Part shown: one piece after another, positions 8,416 to 16,190 of the stretch
How the letters are laid out: each line of letters begins with the position of its first letter
Position numbering within the stretch: position 1 is the first letter of the stretch
Assembly (NCBI RefSeq): GCF_013363755.1
Contig: NZ_CP054841.1
Location: forward strand, 558,001 to 622,000
Reading direction: 5' to 3'
Length of the DNA: 64,000 bases
From: Comamonas antarctica
GTDB lineage: Bacteria; Pseudomonadota; Gammaproteobacteria; Burkholderiales; Burkholderiaceae_C
Notes under the pieces: model-generated
Database searches by the model: none
What the model was told of the DNA's origin: nothing
The model's input: only the letters and a program-made list of their open reading frames with translations
Translations under genes and position numbers: made by a program

Positions 8416-9835
8416 GCGCGGACTGCGCATCGATCCATTGCTGGCGCTGCTGCCAGCGCGCCAGGGTCCAGAAGCAGCTGTCCATGGAACGGAACAGCGC
8501 GATATGCGGCAGGGAGGCGGTATCGGCATAGCCCGGCCCGCCCATCCACTGCGTGAGCCACACGTTGCAGGCGATCTTGCCGAAGCGCGCGGCCTGCTCG
8601 TTGAGCGTGGCAATGCGCGGCGTCGCCGACTCGTAGGCCTGGATATGCGGCGTGACCACGCAGTCGTAGGCAGCATCGCCCATGGTGGCCGCCGCGCAGG
8701 CGCTGAAAGACGCCGGGTGGCTGATGACCTGGGCCGTGGTGTCGAACGGGTTGTGCGGATAGCCAAAGGCCGGAATGGTGTCGGCCAGCACCTGCGCGTT
8801 GGCCGCATCGGCGGGCGGCGGCAGTTCGATGCCGTGCGCGGCGGCGGCATCGGCGGCAATGATGCAGGCGCCGCCCGAGGTGCTGAGAATCGCCGCGCCG
8901 CGGCCGCCGGCGCGCGGCGCCTTGGCAAAGAAGCTGGCCACTTCGAGCACACGGTCGAAATGCTCGACCATGACCGCGCCGCAGCGCGCGAACAGCGCTT
9001 GCCAGTCGGCCTGGCTGCCGGCCACCGAGGCCGTGTGGCGCCACGCGGCATGGATGCCCTTGGCCGAGCAGCCGAGCTTGTGCACGATCAGCGGCTTGCC
9101 GGCGGCCAGCGCGATGCGCGCCGCCTGCTCCATGCGCGCCGGGTGCTCGTGGCCCTCGATGATGCAGACGATGGCCGCGCAGGCGCTCTCGCCGGCCAGG
9201 TAGCTCACGTAGTCGGCGACATCGACATCGACCATGTTGCCGCAGGCCAGCGCGTGGCTGATGGGCGTGCCGGCATTCGCGCCCTGCGCAATCGCCATCG
9301 CCAGCGCGCCCGACTGGCTGGCGATGCCGACCGCGGCGGGCCCGGGCAGGTAGCCCGGGAATTCCGAGAACGACAAGTGGGTGGAGGCGGCGTAGTTGGC
9401 AAAGCCCAGGCAGTTGGGGCCGACCAGCCGCGTCTTGCTGCCGCGCACCAGCGCCGACAGCGCGCGCTGCGCGCTCAGGCCCTCAGCCTGGTCGGTTTCG
9501 GCATAGCCCGAGGCAAACACCAGCACGCCGGGCAGTTGCGCTTCGACGCATTGCGCCACCAGCTCATAGACCTTCTCGCGCGGCACGGCGATGACGGCGC
9601 AATCGGGCACCTCGGGCAGGGCCGCGAGGTCGGGATAGCAGGGGTCGGCGCCCAGCGTCGCGTACTGCGGGTTGACCAGGTAGACCCGGCCCGTGTAGTG
9701 GGTGCGCAGGTTCCTCAGCGTGCGCTCGCCAAACGAGCCCGGGCGGCTCGAGGCGCCGATGATCACGACGCTGCGCGGCGCCAGCAGCCCGGCCAGCTCG
9801 CCATGGGAATACACCGTTTCTCGCAAGGAATGCAT
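8351..9835 (-). CDS. NDP-forming acyl-CoA synthetase/CoA-binding protein, alpha-type, without ATP-grasp domain
   Basis: A 494-residue protein corresponding to the alpha part of ADP-forming acetyl-CoA synthetases. A CoA-binding Rossmann domain (about 15-140, with SVVIIGASSRPGSFGERTLR) is followed by succinyl-CoA-ligase-like domains containing GIASQSGALAMAIA and the phosphohistidine region RHTASVAGS (His267). The ATP-grasp beta domain that usually follows in one-chain relatives (about 700 residues) is missing, so it needs a separate beta subunit or has another role. The last about 25 residues are a low-complexity tail coded by four 15-bp repeats. AGGAGACAAGAACC precedes the ATG at 9835. It starts 181 bases after the SDR gene, possibly from its own promoter. 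Confidence 0.88.
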   Translation of the reverse strand: MHSLRETVYSHGELAGLLAPRSVVIIGASSRPGSFGERTLRNLRTHYTGRVYLVNPQYATLGADPCYPDLAALPEVPDCAVIAVPREKVYELVAQCVEAQLPGVLVFASGYAETDQAEGLSAQRALSALVRGSKTRLVGPNCLGFANYAASTHLSFSEFPGYLPGPAAVGIASQSGALAMAIAQGANAGTPISHALACGNMVDVDVADYVSYLAGESACAAIVCIIEGHEHPARMEQAARIALAAGKPLIVHKLGCSAKGIHAAWRHTASVAGSQADWQALFARCGAVMVEHFDRVLEVASFFAKAPRAGGRGAAILSTSGGACIIAADAAAAHGIELPPPADAANAQVLADTIPAFGYPHNPFDTTAQVISHPASFSACAAATMGDAAYDCVVTPHIQAYESATPRIATLNEQAARFGKIACNVWLTQWMGGPGYADTASLPHIALFRSMDSCFWTLARWQQRQQWIDAQSARAQSGGAQSGGAQPRGAAALA

Positions 9836-9945
9836 GGTTCTTGTCTCCTGGTTCTATTCGCAGGCAAGTCGCGTTGGCGGGCGATCTATTGCTCGAAATC
9901 CTAGCCACCGCGCGGCGCGGCAGCCAATACTTTTGCGCTTCCCAC

Positions 9946-9964
9946 CGATACCGAAGCGCTATCG
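9946..9964. promoter_or_regulatory. candidate operator upstream of the acyl-CoA ligase gene
   Basis: Arms CGATA and TATCG separated by 9 bases lie in the 181-bp gap between the SDR and acyl-CoA ligase genes. The half-site CCGATA recurs in the larger palindrome at 16091-16112 before the divergent crotonase gene, so one regulator may act at both. The assignment is weak. Confidence 0.3.
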
Positions 9965-10016
9965 AAACCCAGGCAAAACCCGGGGATCGACGGCCAGCCC
10001 CAGGCCGGCGCCGGGC

Positions 10017-10793
10017 TCATACGCCGATGGTGTAGCCGCCGTTGACCGACAGGTGCTGGCCCGTGACATAGGACGCGGCATCCGACAGCAGGAAGGCCAC
10101 CGGGCGCGCCACCTCGCCGGCCTCGCCCCAGCGGCCCAGCGGAATCTGCGCCAGATAGGTGTCGGCGAACTTCTCGCCGCGGATGGTTTCGGTCATTGGC
10201 GTCTCCACCACGCCAAAACCCACGGTGTTGCAGCGGATGTTGTACTTCGCCCATTCGCGCGCCGCGCACATCGTCATGCCCAGCACGCCGGCCTTGGCCG
10301 TGCCGTAGTTGATCTGGCCGATGGTGCCGCGGCGGCCCGCGTCGGACGAAATGTTGACGATCGAGCCGGCGATCTGCTCGCCGGCCTTGGCGCGCGCCAG
10401 CAGGTGGCGGCCCAGCGCCTGCAGGAACTGGAAGGCGCCCGTCAGGTGCACGTCGATCACGGTCTGCCAGGACTCGAGCGTCATCTTGTCGATCATCGCG
10501 GTGCGCGTCACGCCGGCGTTGTTGACCAGGCCGTTGACGCCGCCGAACGCGGCCACGCCGGCATCGACCGCGGCCTGGGCCACGGCGGGGTCGGTGACGC
10601 TGCCGATCACGGTCACGCAGCGGCCTTCGCCGAGTTCGGCGCGCAGCGCCGCGAGCGCCGCGTCATTGAGGTCCACCGCCACCACCTTGCCGCCCAGCGC
10701 GACGATGGTCGAGGCCAGCGCCTTGCCTATGCCCTGGGCCGCGCCGGTGACGATGATCTGCTTGTTGTCGAGAGAGAAGTCGGGAGTTTGCAC
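10017..10793 (-). CDS. short-chain dehydrogenase/reductase (SDR)
   Basis: A 258-residue classical SDR. The NAD(P)-binding motif is TGAAQGIGKA (about 16-25), NNAG follows at 91-94, and the catalytic set is Ser149/150, Tyr163 and Lys167 (YGTAK). It probably oxidises a 3-hydroxyacyl-CoA to the 3-keto ester after the hydratase step. There is no ATG at the N-terminus. The GTG at 10793 is chosen because AAGGA sits about 7 bases upstream and the Rossmann motif then begins at the normal distance. It begins 38 bases after the thiolase gene and ends the first, tightly packed part of the cluster. Confidence 0.92.
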   Translation of the reverse strand: MQTPDFSLDNKQIIVTGAAQGIGKALASTIVALGGKVVAVDLNDAALAALRAELGEGRCVTVIGSVTDPAVAQAAVDAGVAAFGGVNGLVNNAGVTRTAMIDKMTLESWQTVIDVHLTGAFQFLQALGRHLLARAKAGEQIAGSIVNISSDAGRRGTIGQINYGTAKAGVLGMTMCAAREWAKYNIRCNTVGFGVVETPMTETIRGEKFADTYLAQIPLGRWGEAGEVARPVAFLLSDAASYVTGQHLSVNGGYTIGV

Positions 10794-10831
10794 GAATAAG
10801 TCCTTGATGTCGGTGCCCGCGCGGGCAGGCG

Positions 10832-11989
10832 TTAAAGCGTTTCCTCGGTGCCCAGCACCATGGTCGCCTGGCTGGAGAGTTCGCCGCCATTGCCGTGGGC
10901 CAGCGCCAGCTTCGCGTCCTTGACCTGGCGCGCGCCGGCCGTGCCCTGCAGCTGCTGCACGGCTTCGACGATGGTGAACAGCCCGTACATGCCCGGGTGC
11001 ACGCACGACAGGCCGCCGCCATTGGTGTTGACCGGCAGCTCGCCGCCGGGCGCGATGCGCCCGCCTTCGACAAAGGCGCCGGCCTCGCCCTTCCGGCAAA
11101 AGCCCAGGTCCTCGAGAAACAGCAGGGTATTGATGGTGAACGCGTCGTAGACCTCGACGACATCGATGTCCTTGGGCGTGACGCCGGCCTGGGCCATGGC
11201 GCGCGGGCCCGAGATCGCGGCCGCGGTGGTGGTCAGGTCCGGCATCGAGGTGATGTCGCGGTGGTGCGTCGACGCGGCGTTGCCCAGGATGTAGACCGGC
11301 CGCTGCGCCAGGCTTTTGGCGCGGTCGGCGCGCGTCATGACGATGGCCGCGGCGCCGTCGGTGACCAGGCAGCAGTCGCGCACCGACAGCGGGTCGCTGA
11401 CCAGGCGCGACGCCAGGTACTCGTGCATGCCCAGCGGCTCGCGCAGGAAGGCGTCGGGATTGAGCTGCGCCCACTGGCGCGCGGCAATCGCCACCGCGCC
11501 CAGCTGTTCGCGCTTGAGGCCGTATTCATGCATGTAGCGCGAGGTGGCCAGCGCATACGCGCCCACCGGCCGCGGCAGCTTGTACGGCGCTTCGTAGGGC
11601 GAGGGCCGCATCGCGCTGACCAGCCCGCCCGCGGCGCTGCGCTGGTTGCTGCCGTAGGCCACCAGCGCCACGTCGCACTGGCCCGCTTCCAGCGCCAGCG
11701 CGGCCCACATGCAGTGCGTGAGGAACGCCGAGCCGCCGGTGCGGTTGTTGTCCGTGACCTGGGGCGTGATGCCCAGGTACTCGGCAAACGTCAGGCCCGA
11801 GAGGAAGTCGTCGGGCAGGCCGATGAACAGCCCGTCGACATCGCCGGGCTTCAAGCCGGCCGAGGCCAGCGCGCGCAGGCTGGCCGATACCGCCAGGTCC
11901 ATCGAGGACAGGCCGGGCGCCTCGCCCATGCCGTAGGTGGCCGACGCCACGATGGCGGTCTTGCCGCGCGGAAATTTGTCTTGGCTCAT
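10832..11989 (-). CDS. SCP2-type thiolase-like protein lacking the nucleophilic cysteine (possible aldolase)
   Basis: A 385-residue thiolase-superfamily protein. The C-terminal half keeps NGGGLSCVHPGMYG (His331, Cys329), but the position of the acyl-accepting Cys near residue 85-90 reads NNRTGGSAFL, with no Cys. Proteins like this (Ltp2 type) do not cleave 3-ketoacyl-CoA with CoA. They act as aldolases together with a DUF35 OB-fold partner, and a Tyr in a YD-F-T segment has been implicated; here EVYDAFT (Tyr281) is present. The DUF35 gene lies directly upstream (15-bp gap), supporting a complex. The likely reaction is retro-aldol cleavage of a 3-hydroxyacyl-CoA, inferred by analogy. Confidence 0.9.
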   Translation of the reverse strand: MSQDKFPRGKTAIVASATYGMGEAPGLSSMDLAVSASLRALASAGLKPGDVDGLFIGLPDDFLSGLTFAEYLGITPQVTDNNRTGGSAFLTHCMWAALALEAGQCDVALVAYGSNQRSAAGGLVSAMRPSPYEAPYKLPRPVGAYALATSRYMHEYGLKREQLGAVAIAARQWAQLNPDAFLREPLGMHEYLASRLVSDPLSVRDCCLVTDGAAAIVMTRADRAKSLAQRPVYILGNAASTHHRDITSMPDLTTTAAAISGPRAMAQAGVTPKDIDVVEVYDAFTINTLLFLEDLGFCRKGEAGAFVEGGRIAPGGELPVNTNGGGLSCVHPGMYGLFTIVEAVQQLQGTAGARQVKDAKLALAHGNGGELSSQATMVLGTEETL

Positions 11990-12004
11990 GGTGTCTGGGC
12001 TTTC

Positions 12005-12406
12005 CTATGGCTGGGCGTCGAACACGACCAGGGGCTTGCCGTCGGCGCTGGCGATGCGCGCCTTCACGGCCATGCCGATGCGCACTTCCCCGGGCGCCAC
12101 GCCCTCGACGCGGCTCATCATGCGCGGGCCCTCGGCGAGCTGCACCAGGGCCACGTTGAACGCCGGCTCGGGCGGCTTGCGCCGCACCACGGTGGTCGCA
12201 TGGACAATGCCGTCGCCGCTGGCCGCGACCCATTCGAGATCGCGGTTGCCGGTGCGCGGCTCGGCCACGCGCGGGTAGAACACATAGCCGCCCGAGCTGC
12301 GCGAGCGCTGCAGCATGAAGCGGCCTTCGGCCAGGTGGGCGAAATACTCGCGCTCGGGCTGCGGCACGCGCGCCTCGGCGGCGGGGGTCTGGGAATCCTG
12401 GGTCAC
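12005..12406 (-). CDS. DUF35 OB-fold protein, zinc-ribbon cysteines absent
   Basis: A 133-residue protein with the DUF35 layout: an N-terminal helix-plus-ribbon part (about 15-55) and a C-terminal OB fold (about 55-133). These proteins bind acyl-CoA or partner with non-decarboxylating thiolases and aldolases (ChsH2-Ltp2). The ribbon segment YVFYPRVAEPRTGNRDLEWV keeps the F-x-PR frame, but the zinc-binding Cys pairs are missing, so no zinc is expected. It starts at GTG 12406, with GGAGG upstream, overlapping the crotonase stop (GTGA). It precedes the thiolase-like gene by 15 bases, the expected partner arrangement. Confidence 0.85.
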   Translation of the reverse strand: MTQDSQTPAAEARVPQPEREYFAHLAEGRFMLQRSRSSGGYVFYPRVAEPRTGNRDLEWVAASGDGIVHATTVVRRKPPEPAFNVALVQLAEGPRMMSRVEGVAPGEVRIGMAVKARIASADGKPLVVFDAQP

Positions 12407-13203
12407 TGCTTGTCCTCCGTGGGCCAGCTGTAGAGCGCCGGCTGTTTGTCGATGAAGCGCTGCACCGCCTGCTGGTGGAAGCGGCTTTCGCGGCACATCG
12501 CCTGGGCCATGGCCTCCTGCGCGCAGACGCTGTGGCGCTCGCTCTCGAAAGCCCGGTTCATGATCGACTTGGCCAGGCCGATGGCGCCGGCCGGTGCCTG
12601 CTCGAAACGCGCCGCGAGTTCCAGCGCCGCCTGGCGCAGGTCGCCGTCGACGATCCGGTGCACCAGTCCCATGCGCCGGGCCTCGTCGGTGTCCACCACG
12701 CGCCCGGTGAACACCAGTTCCTTGGCCGTGGACAAGCCCACGGCGCGCGGCAGCAGATACATCGCGGCCATGTCGGGCACGTAGCCGATGCGGCTGAACA
12801 CCGCGCAGAACGTGGCGCGCGGCGTGGCCAGCACGAAATCCGCGCACAGCGCGAACGACAGCCCGGCGCCGAACGCCACGCCGTCGATAGCGGCAATCAC
12901 CGGCTTTTCGATGTCGATCAGTTCATTGAACCAGCGGTGGATGTTGAGGATGCGCTCGCGGCCCTCGAAGACGTCGCGTTCCGCGGCCTGGGCCTCGGCC
13001 AGGATCTTCACGTCGCCGCCGGCGCAAAAGTGCTTGCCGGCGCCGGTGATGACGATGGCCTTGACCTGCGGGTCGTCGCGCAGCTGCGGCACGGCCTGGG
13101 CCAGTTCGCTGCGCATCTGGTAGTCGAGCGCGTTGCGCGCCTCGGGCCGGTTCAGCGTGAGCACGGCGGTGCTGCCCACGCGTTCGACAAGAATGGCTGG
13201 CAT
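12403..13203 (-). CDS. enoyl-CoA hydratase/isomerase family protein
   Basis: A 266-residue crotonase. HFCAGGDVKIL forms the oxyanion hole and AIDGVAFGAGLSFALCAD the second conserved block. The segment FSRIGYVPDMAAMYLLPR has Asp after VP, as in PaaG-like isomerases, and AKELVFTGRVVD keeps the later Glu. It may thus be a double-bond isomerase or a hydratase. It lies 14 bases after the MaoC gene and overlaps the DUF35 start, so it belongs to the same transcript. The ATG at 13203 gives the normal N-terminus (MPAILVERVG). Confidence 0.9.
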   Translation of the reverse strand: MPAILVERVGSTAVLTLNRPEARNALDYQMRSELAQAVPQLRDDPQVKAIVITGAGKHFCAGGDVKILAEAQAAERDVFEGRERILNIHRWFNELIDIEKPVIAAIDGVAFGAGLSFALCADFVLATPRATFCAVFSRIGYVPDMAAMYLLPRAVGLSTAKELVFTGRVVDTDEARRMGLVHRIVDGDLRQAALELAARFEQAPAGAIGLAKSIMNRAFESERHSVCAQEAMAQAMCRESRFHQQAVQRFIDKQPALYSWPTEDKQ

Positions 13204-13217
13204 CTGCGGTCCCCGGC

Positions 13218-13673
13218 TCAATGCGTGACCTGGATCAGCCACTGGGCGACCAGCACCGGGCGCTCCACGCCGTCGGCATGCACTTCGACGTTCCAGGTGC
13301 AGCGCAGCCCGCCCGGCGCCACGTCCTCGGCCTTGACCAGCGTGAAGCGGCCATGCACCTGCGCGCCGCTCTTGACCGGGCCGGTGAAGCGCACCTTGTC
13401 GAAGCCGTAGTTCACGCCATGCCGGCGGTTGGGAAACTTCAGGCACTGGCCGTACCAGGCGGGCAGCAGCGACAGCGTCAGCAGGCCGTGCGCAATGGTC
13501 GAGCCATACGGCGATTCCTGCGCCGCGCGTTCGACGTCGACATGCAGCCACTGGTGGTCGCCGGTGATGTCGGCAAAGCGGTCGATCATGCTCTGGTCGA
13601 TCTGCAGCGGCGCGCTGGTGGCGCTTTTGCCGACGAAGGCGCGGATCGCTTCGGGAGAGTCCAGGGTCACCAT
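13218..13673 (-). CDS. MaoC-family (R)-specific enoyl-CoA hydratase
   Basis: A 151-residue hotdog-fold hydratase. The catalytic Asp-x4-His dyad is visible in FADITGDHQWLHVD (Asp35, His40), and YGSTIAHGLLTLSL (56-69) is the conserved hydratase segment. It adds water to a trans-2-enoyl-CoA. It lies between a TctC receptor (31-bp gap) and a crotonase (14-bp gap) in the catabolic operon. In steroid-type clusters MaoC hydratases supply the 3-hydroxyacyl-CoA used by the aldolase, which would fit the neighbours here. Confidence 0.93.
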   Translation of the reverse strand: MVTLDSPEAIRAFVGKSATSAPLQIDQSMIDRFADITGDHQWLHVDVERAAQESPYGSTIAHGLLTLSLLPAWYGQCLKFPNRRHGVNYGFDKVRFTGPVKSGAQVHGRFTLVKAEDVAPGGLRCTWNVEVHADGVERPVLVAQWLIQVTH

Positions 13674-13704
13674 GTGTGTGTTCCTTGAAGAGGGAGTGAC
13701 GGTG

Positions 13705-14670
13705 TCAGTCGGCCTTGATGCCCAGCGACTTGGCCAGCGGAATCCAGCGCGCGCGCTCCTCGGCGATGAAGCTGCCGAAGGCCTGCGGCGAGCCGGGCAT
13801 GGGCTGGGCGCCGATGTTGTTGAGCCGGGTCACCAGATCGGGGCGCTTGAAGGCCTCGTTGACGGCCTTGTTCAGGCTGTCGATCGCGGCCTGCGGCGTG
13901 CCGGCGCGCGCCATCACGCCGAACCAGGCGCTGGCCTCGTTGCCGGGAAAGCCGGCTTCGGCCAGCGTGGGCACCTCGGGAATCTGCGGAAAACGCTTGC
14001 CGTCGAGAATCGCCAGCGGCACGATGCGCCCGGCCTTGGCCTGCTGCAGGCACGAGGGCAAGGCATCGAACATGATGTCGATGTTGTTGCCCAGCATGCT
14101 GGTGATGGCCGGCGCGCTGCCGCTGAAGGGCACGTGGGTCACGCGAAAGCCCATCGCGCGGCTCGCGCTCTCGCCGGCGAGGTGGGTGATGTTGCCGCTG
14201 CTGGCCGAGCCCATGGTGAAGCCGGTGTCGCTTTTCTTCGCCAGCGCGATGAACTCCGCCACGTTCTTGGCGCCGAGATTGCCGCGCGTCACCAGCAAGA
14301 GCGGTGACTTGCCCATGCCGACCACGGGCACGAAGTCCTTTTCCGGGTTGTAGGCCATCTTGGCGTAGATCGCCTGGTTGATGACCATGGGCGCATTCGA
14401 GCCGACAAAGAAGGTGTGGCCGTCGGCGTCGGCGCGCAGCGCGGTTTCGGCGGCAATCATGCCGGCCGCGCCGGCCTTGTTGTCGATGACGATCGGCGTG
14501 CCCAGGACCTGCGCGGCCTCGTTGGCCACCAGGCGCGTGATCTGGTCGGCCGCGCCGCCGGCCGGATAGGGCACGACAAAGCGTATCGGCGTGCGGCTTT
14601 GCGCGCTGGCGCTGGCGGCCGTGGCCAGCAGGGCCGCGCCGGCCAGCGCATGAAGGAATTGGCGTCGCAT
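13705..14670 (-). CDS. Bug/TctC-type receptor (copy 3)
   Basis: A 321-residue periplasmic receptor with a signal peptide (residues 1-23, ending ASASAQ), then TPIRFVVPYPAGGAADQITR. VTHVPFSGSAPAITSMLG is the conserved central block. It is the second gene of the operon led by the CoA-transferase (34-bp gap), a frequent pairing in Burkholderiales, and the receptor probably captures the acid activated by that transferase. The start is the ATG at 14670 that opens the signal peptide; the frame is open much further upstream without meaning. Confidence 0.93.
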   Translation of the reverse strand: MRRQFLHALAGAALLATAASASAQSRTPIRFVVPYPAGGAADQITRLVANEAAQVLGTPIVIDNKAGAAGMIAAETALRADADGHTFFVGSNAPMVINQAIYAKMAYNPEKDFVPVVGMGKSPLLLVTRGNLGAKNVAEFIALAKKSDTGFTMGSASSGNITHLAGESASRAMGFRVTHVPFSGSAPAITSMLGNNIDIMFDALPSCLQQAKAGRIVPLAILDGKRFPQIPEVPTLAEAGFPGNEASAWFGVMARAGTPQAAIDSLNKAVNEAFKRPDLVTRLNNIGAQPMPGSPQAFGSFIAEERARWIPLAKSLGIKAD

Positions 14671-14704
14671 GGTGTCTCCTGTGCTTGTTATCGGGAATGC
14701 GGGA

Positions 14705-15928
14705 TCAGACGATGCCCTGGGCGCGCAGTGCGGCAATGCGTTCGGGCGCCAGCCCGAGCTGGCCGGCCAGCACCGCGTCGGTGTGTTCGCCCAGCGTCGG
14801 CGCGGCGCGGCCGTACTGCAGCGGCGTGTGCGAGAAGCGCAGCGGGCTGGCCACCGCGGGGGCCTGCACGCCCGCGCCATGCGGCAGCGACAGCCGCATG
14901 CCGCGGTGGCGCACCTGCGGGTCCTCGAACACCTGCTGCATGTTGTAGATCGGCCCGCAGGGCACGTTGGCCGCCTCGAGCAGTTCGATCCACTCGGCCA
15001 TGGTCTTTTCCCGCAGCAGGTCGGCAAGCTGCGGAATCAGGAGCTCGCGGTGGCGGTTGCGGTTGCCGGCGCTGGCATAGCGCTCGTCCGTGGCCAGGTC
15101 GGCCCGGCCCAGCACCTGGCACAGCGCGCGGTACTGCGAGTCGTTGCCCACCGCCAGGATCAGGCTGCCCTCGCGGCAGCGGAACACCTGGTAGGGCACC
15201 ATGTTGGCGTGGGCATTGCCCATGCGCTGCGGAATCTTTCCCGACAGGAAGTAGTTGATCGCGACATAGGAGTTGACGCTCACCATGCAGTCGAGCAGCG
15301 ACAGGTCGATGTGCTGGCCGGCGCCGCTCACATGGCGGTGCTCGAGCGCGCCGAGGATGGCGGTGGTCGCATACATGCCCGTGAGCAGGTCGCTGATGGC
15401 AATGCCGGCCTTCATCGGCTCGTCGCCGGGCGCGCCCTCGGGCTGGCCGGTGATGCTCATCAGCCCGCCCATGCCCTGGAACACGAAGTCGTAGCCGGGC
15501 AGCGCGGCATACGGCCCGTCCTGTCCAAAGCCGGTGATCGAGCAATAGACCAGGCGCGGGTTGATCTGCTGCAGGTCCTCATAGCCCAGGCCGTAGCGCG
15601 CCAGCGTGCCGACCTTGTAGTTCTCGACCACCACGTCCGCGTCCTTGGCCAGCGCGCGGATCAGCGCCTGGCCCTCGGGCTGGGACAGGTCGCAGGTGAC
15701 CGACTTCTTGCCGCGGTTGGCGCTGAGGAAATAGGACGAATCCCGGGTCTCGTTGCCATCCGCATCCTTGAGGAACGGCGGCCCCCAGCCGCGCGTGTCG
15801 TCGCCCTGCACGGGACGCTCGATCTTGATGACCTCGGCGCCCATGTCGGCGAGATTCTGCGTCGCCCACGGCCCCGCGAGGACGCGCGTCAGGTCGAGTA
15901 CTTTGATATGGCCCAGTACGGATGTCAT
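14705..15928 (-). CDS. CaiB/BaiF family CoA-transferase
   Basis: A 407-residue family III CoA-transferase, full length. N-terminal VLDLTRVLAGPWATQNLADM and NRGKKSVTCDLSQPEGQ are typical. Asp169 (in APGDEPMKAG) matches the catalytic aspartate position of formyl-CoA transferase and CaiB. It moves CoA from a donor such as succinyl-CoA to the incoming acid and so would open the pathway. It is the first gene of the minus-strand cluster, facing the divergent crotonase gene across 262 bp. ATG 15928 (MTSVLGHIKV) is the family-like start; upstream codons to 16066 run into the AT-rich promoter region. Confidence 0.94.
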   Translation of the reverse strand: MTSVLGHIKVLDLTRVLAGPWATQNLADMGAEVIKIERPVQGDDTRGWGPPFLKDADGNETRDSSYFLSANRGKKSVTCDLSQPEGQALIRALAKDADVVVENYKVGTLARYGLGYEDLQQINPRLVYCSITGFGQDGPYAALPGYDFVFQGMGGLMSITGQPEGAPGDEPMKAGIAISDLLTGMYATTAILGALEHRHVSGAGQHIDLSLLDCMVSVNSYVAINYFLSGKIPQRMGNAHANMVPYQVFRCREGSLILAVGNDSQYRALCQVLGRADLATDERYASAGNRNRHRELLIPQLADLLREKTMAEWIELLEAANVPCGPIYNMQQVFEDPQVRHRGMRLSLPHGAGVQAPAVASPLRFSHTPLQYGRAAPTLGEHTDAVLAGQLGLAPERIAALRAQGIV

Positions 15929-16035
15929 GCGTTCGATCGCCTCCGAAAACGCGTGCCGGCACGGTGGCCGGCGGTGTTGTTCATGGCTTTCAGCGTACGC
16001 AGCGCAGATTTGGGCGTCCAATATTAAATTCAGGA

Positions 16036-16131
16036 ATATCAATATCGACCCGGTATTGAATACCAAGGTTTACCCGAGGTCCCGAAAATACCGATATTCA
16101 ATTCAATATCGGAAAATACCAAAACGATATT
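16036..16131. promoter_or_regulatory. divergent promoter region with CGATAT palindromes
   Basis: The 262-bp gap between the CoA-transferase (minus) and crotonase (plus) is much richer in A and T than its surroundings. It holds GGTATTGAATACC (16052-16064), the inverted repeat CCGATATT-N6-AATATCGG (16091-16112), and further ATATCG or CGATAT half-sites near 16041 and 16125. Such an array is typical of LysR-type binding at divergent promoters. A LysR gene lies two genes away at 17024 and is the natural candidate. Confidence 0.6.
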
Positions 16132-16190
16132 GGACAGCGTGGGGGGTGCCACGTAATGTCGGCTTCAGTGCATTTGCCCGAGAGCCACCC

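Noticed and set aside
3692..8556. Very long plus-strand open frames (962 and 1144 codons) opposite the acyl-CoA dehydrogenase and flavoprotein genes
   Set aside because: They are antisense mirrors of high-GC coding genes, rich in Arg, Gly, Ala and Pro, with no family motifs; the minus-strand genes are clear.
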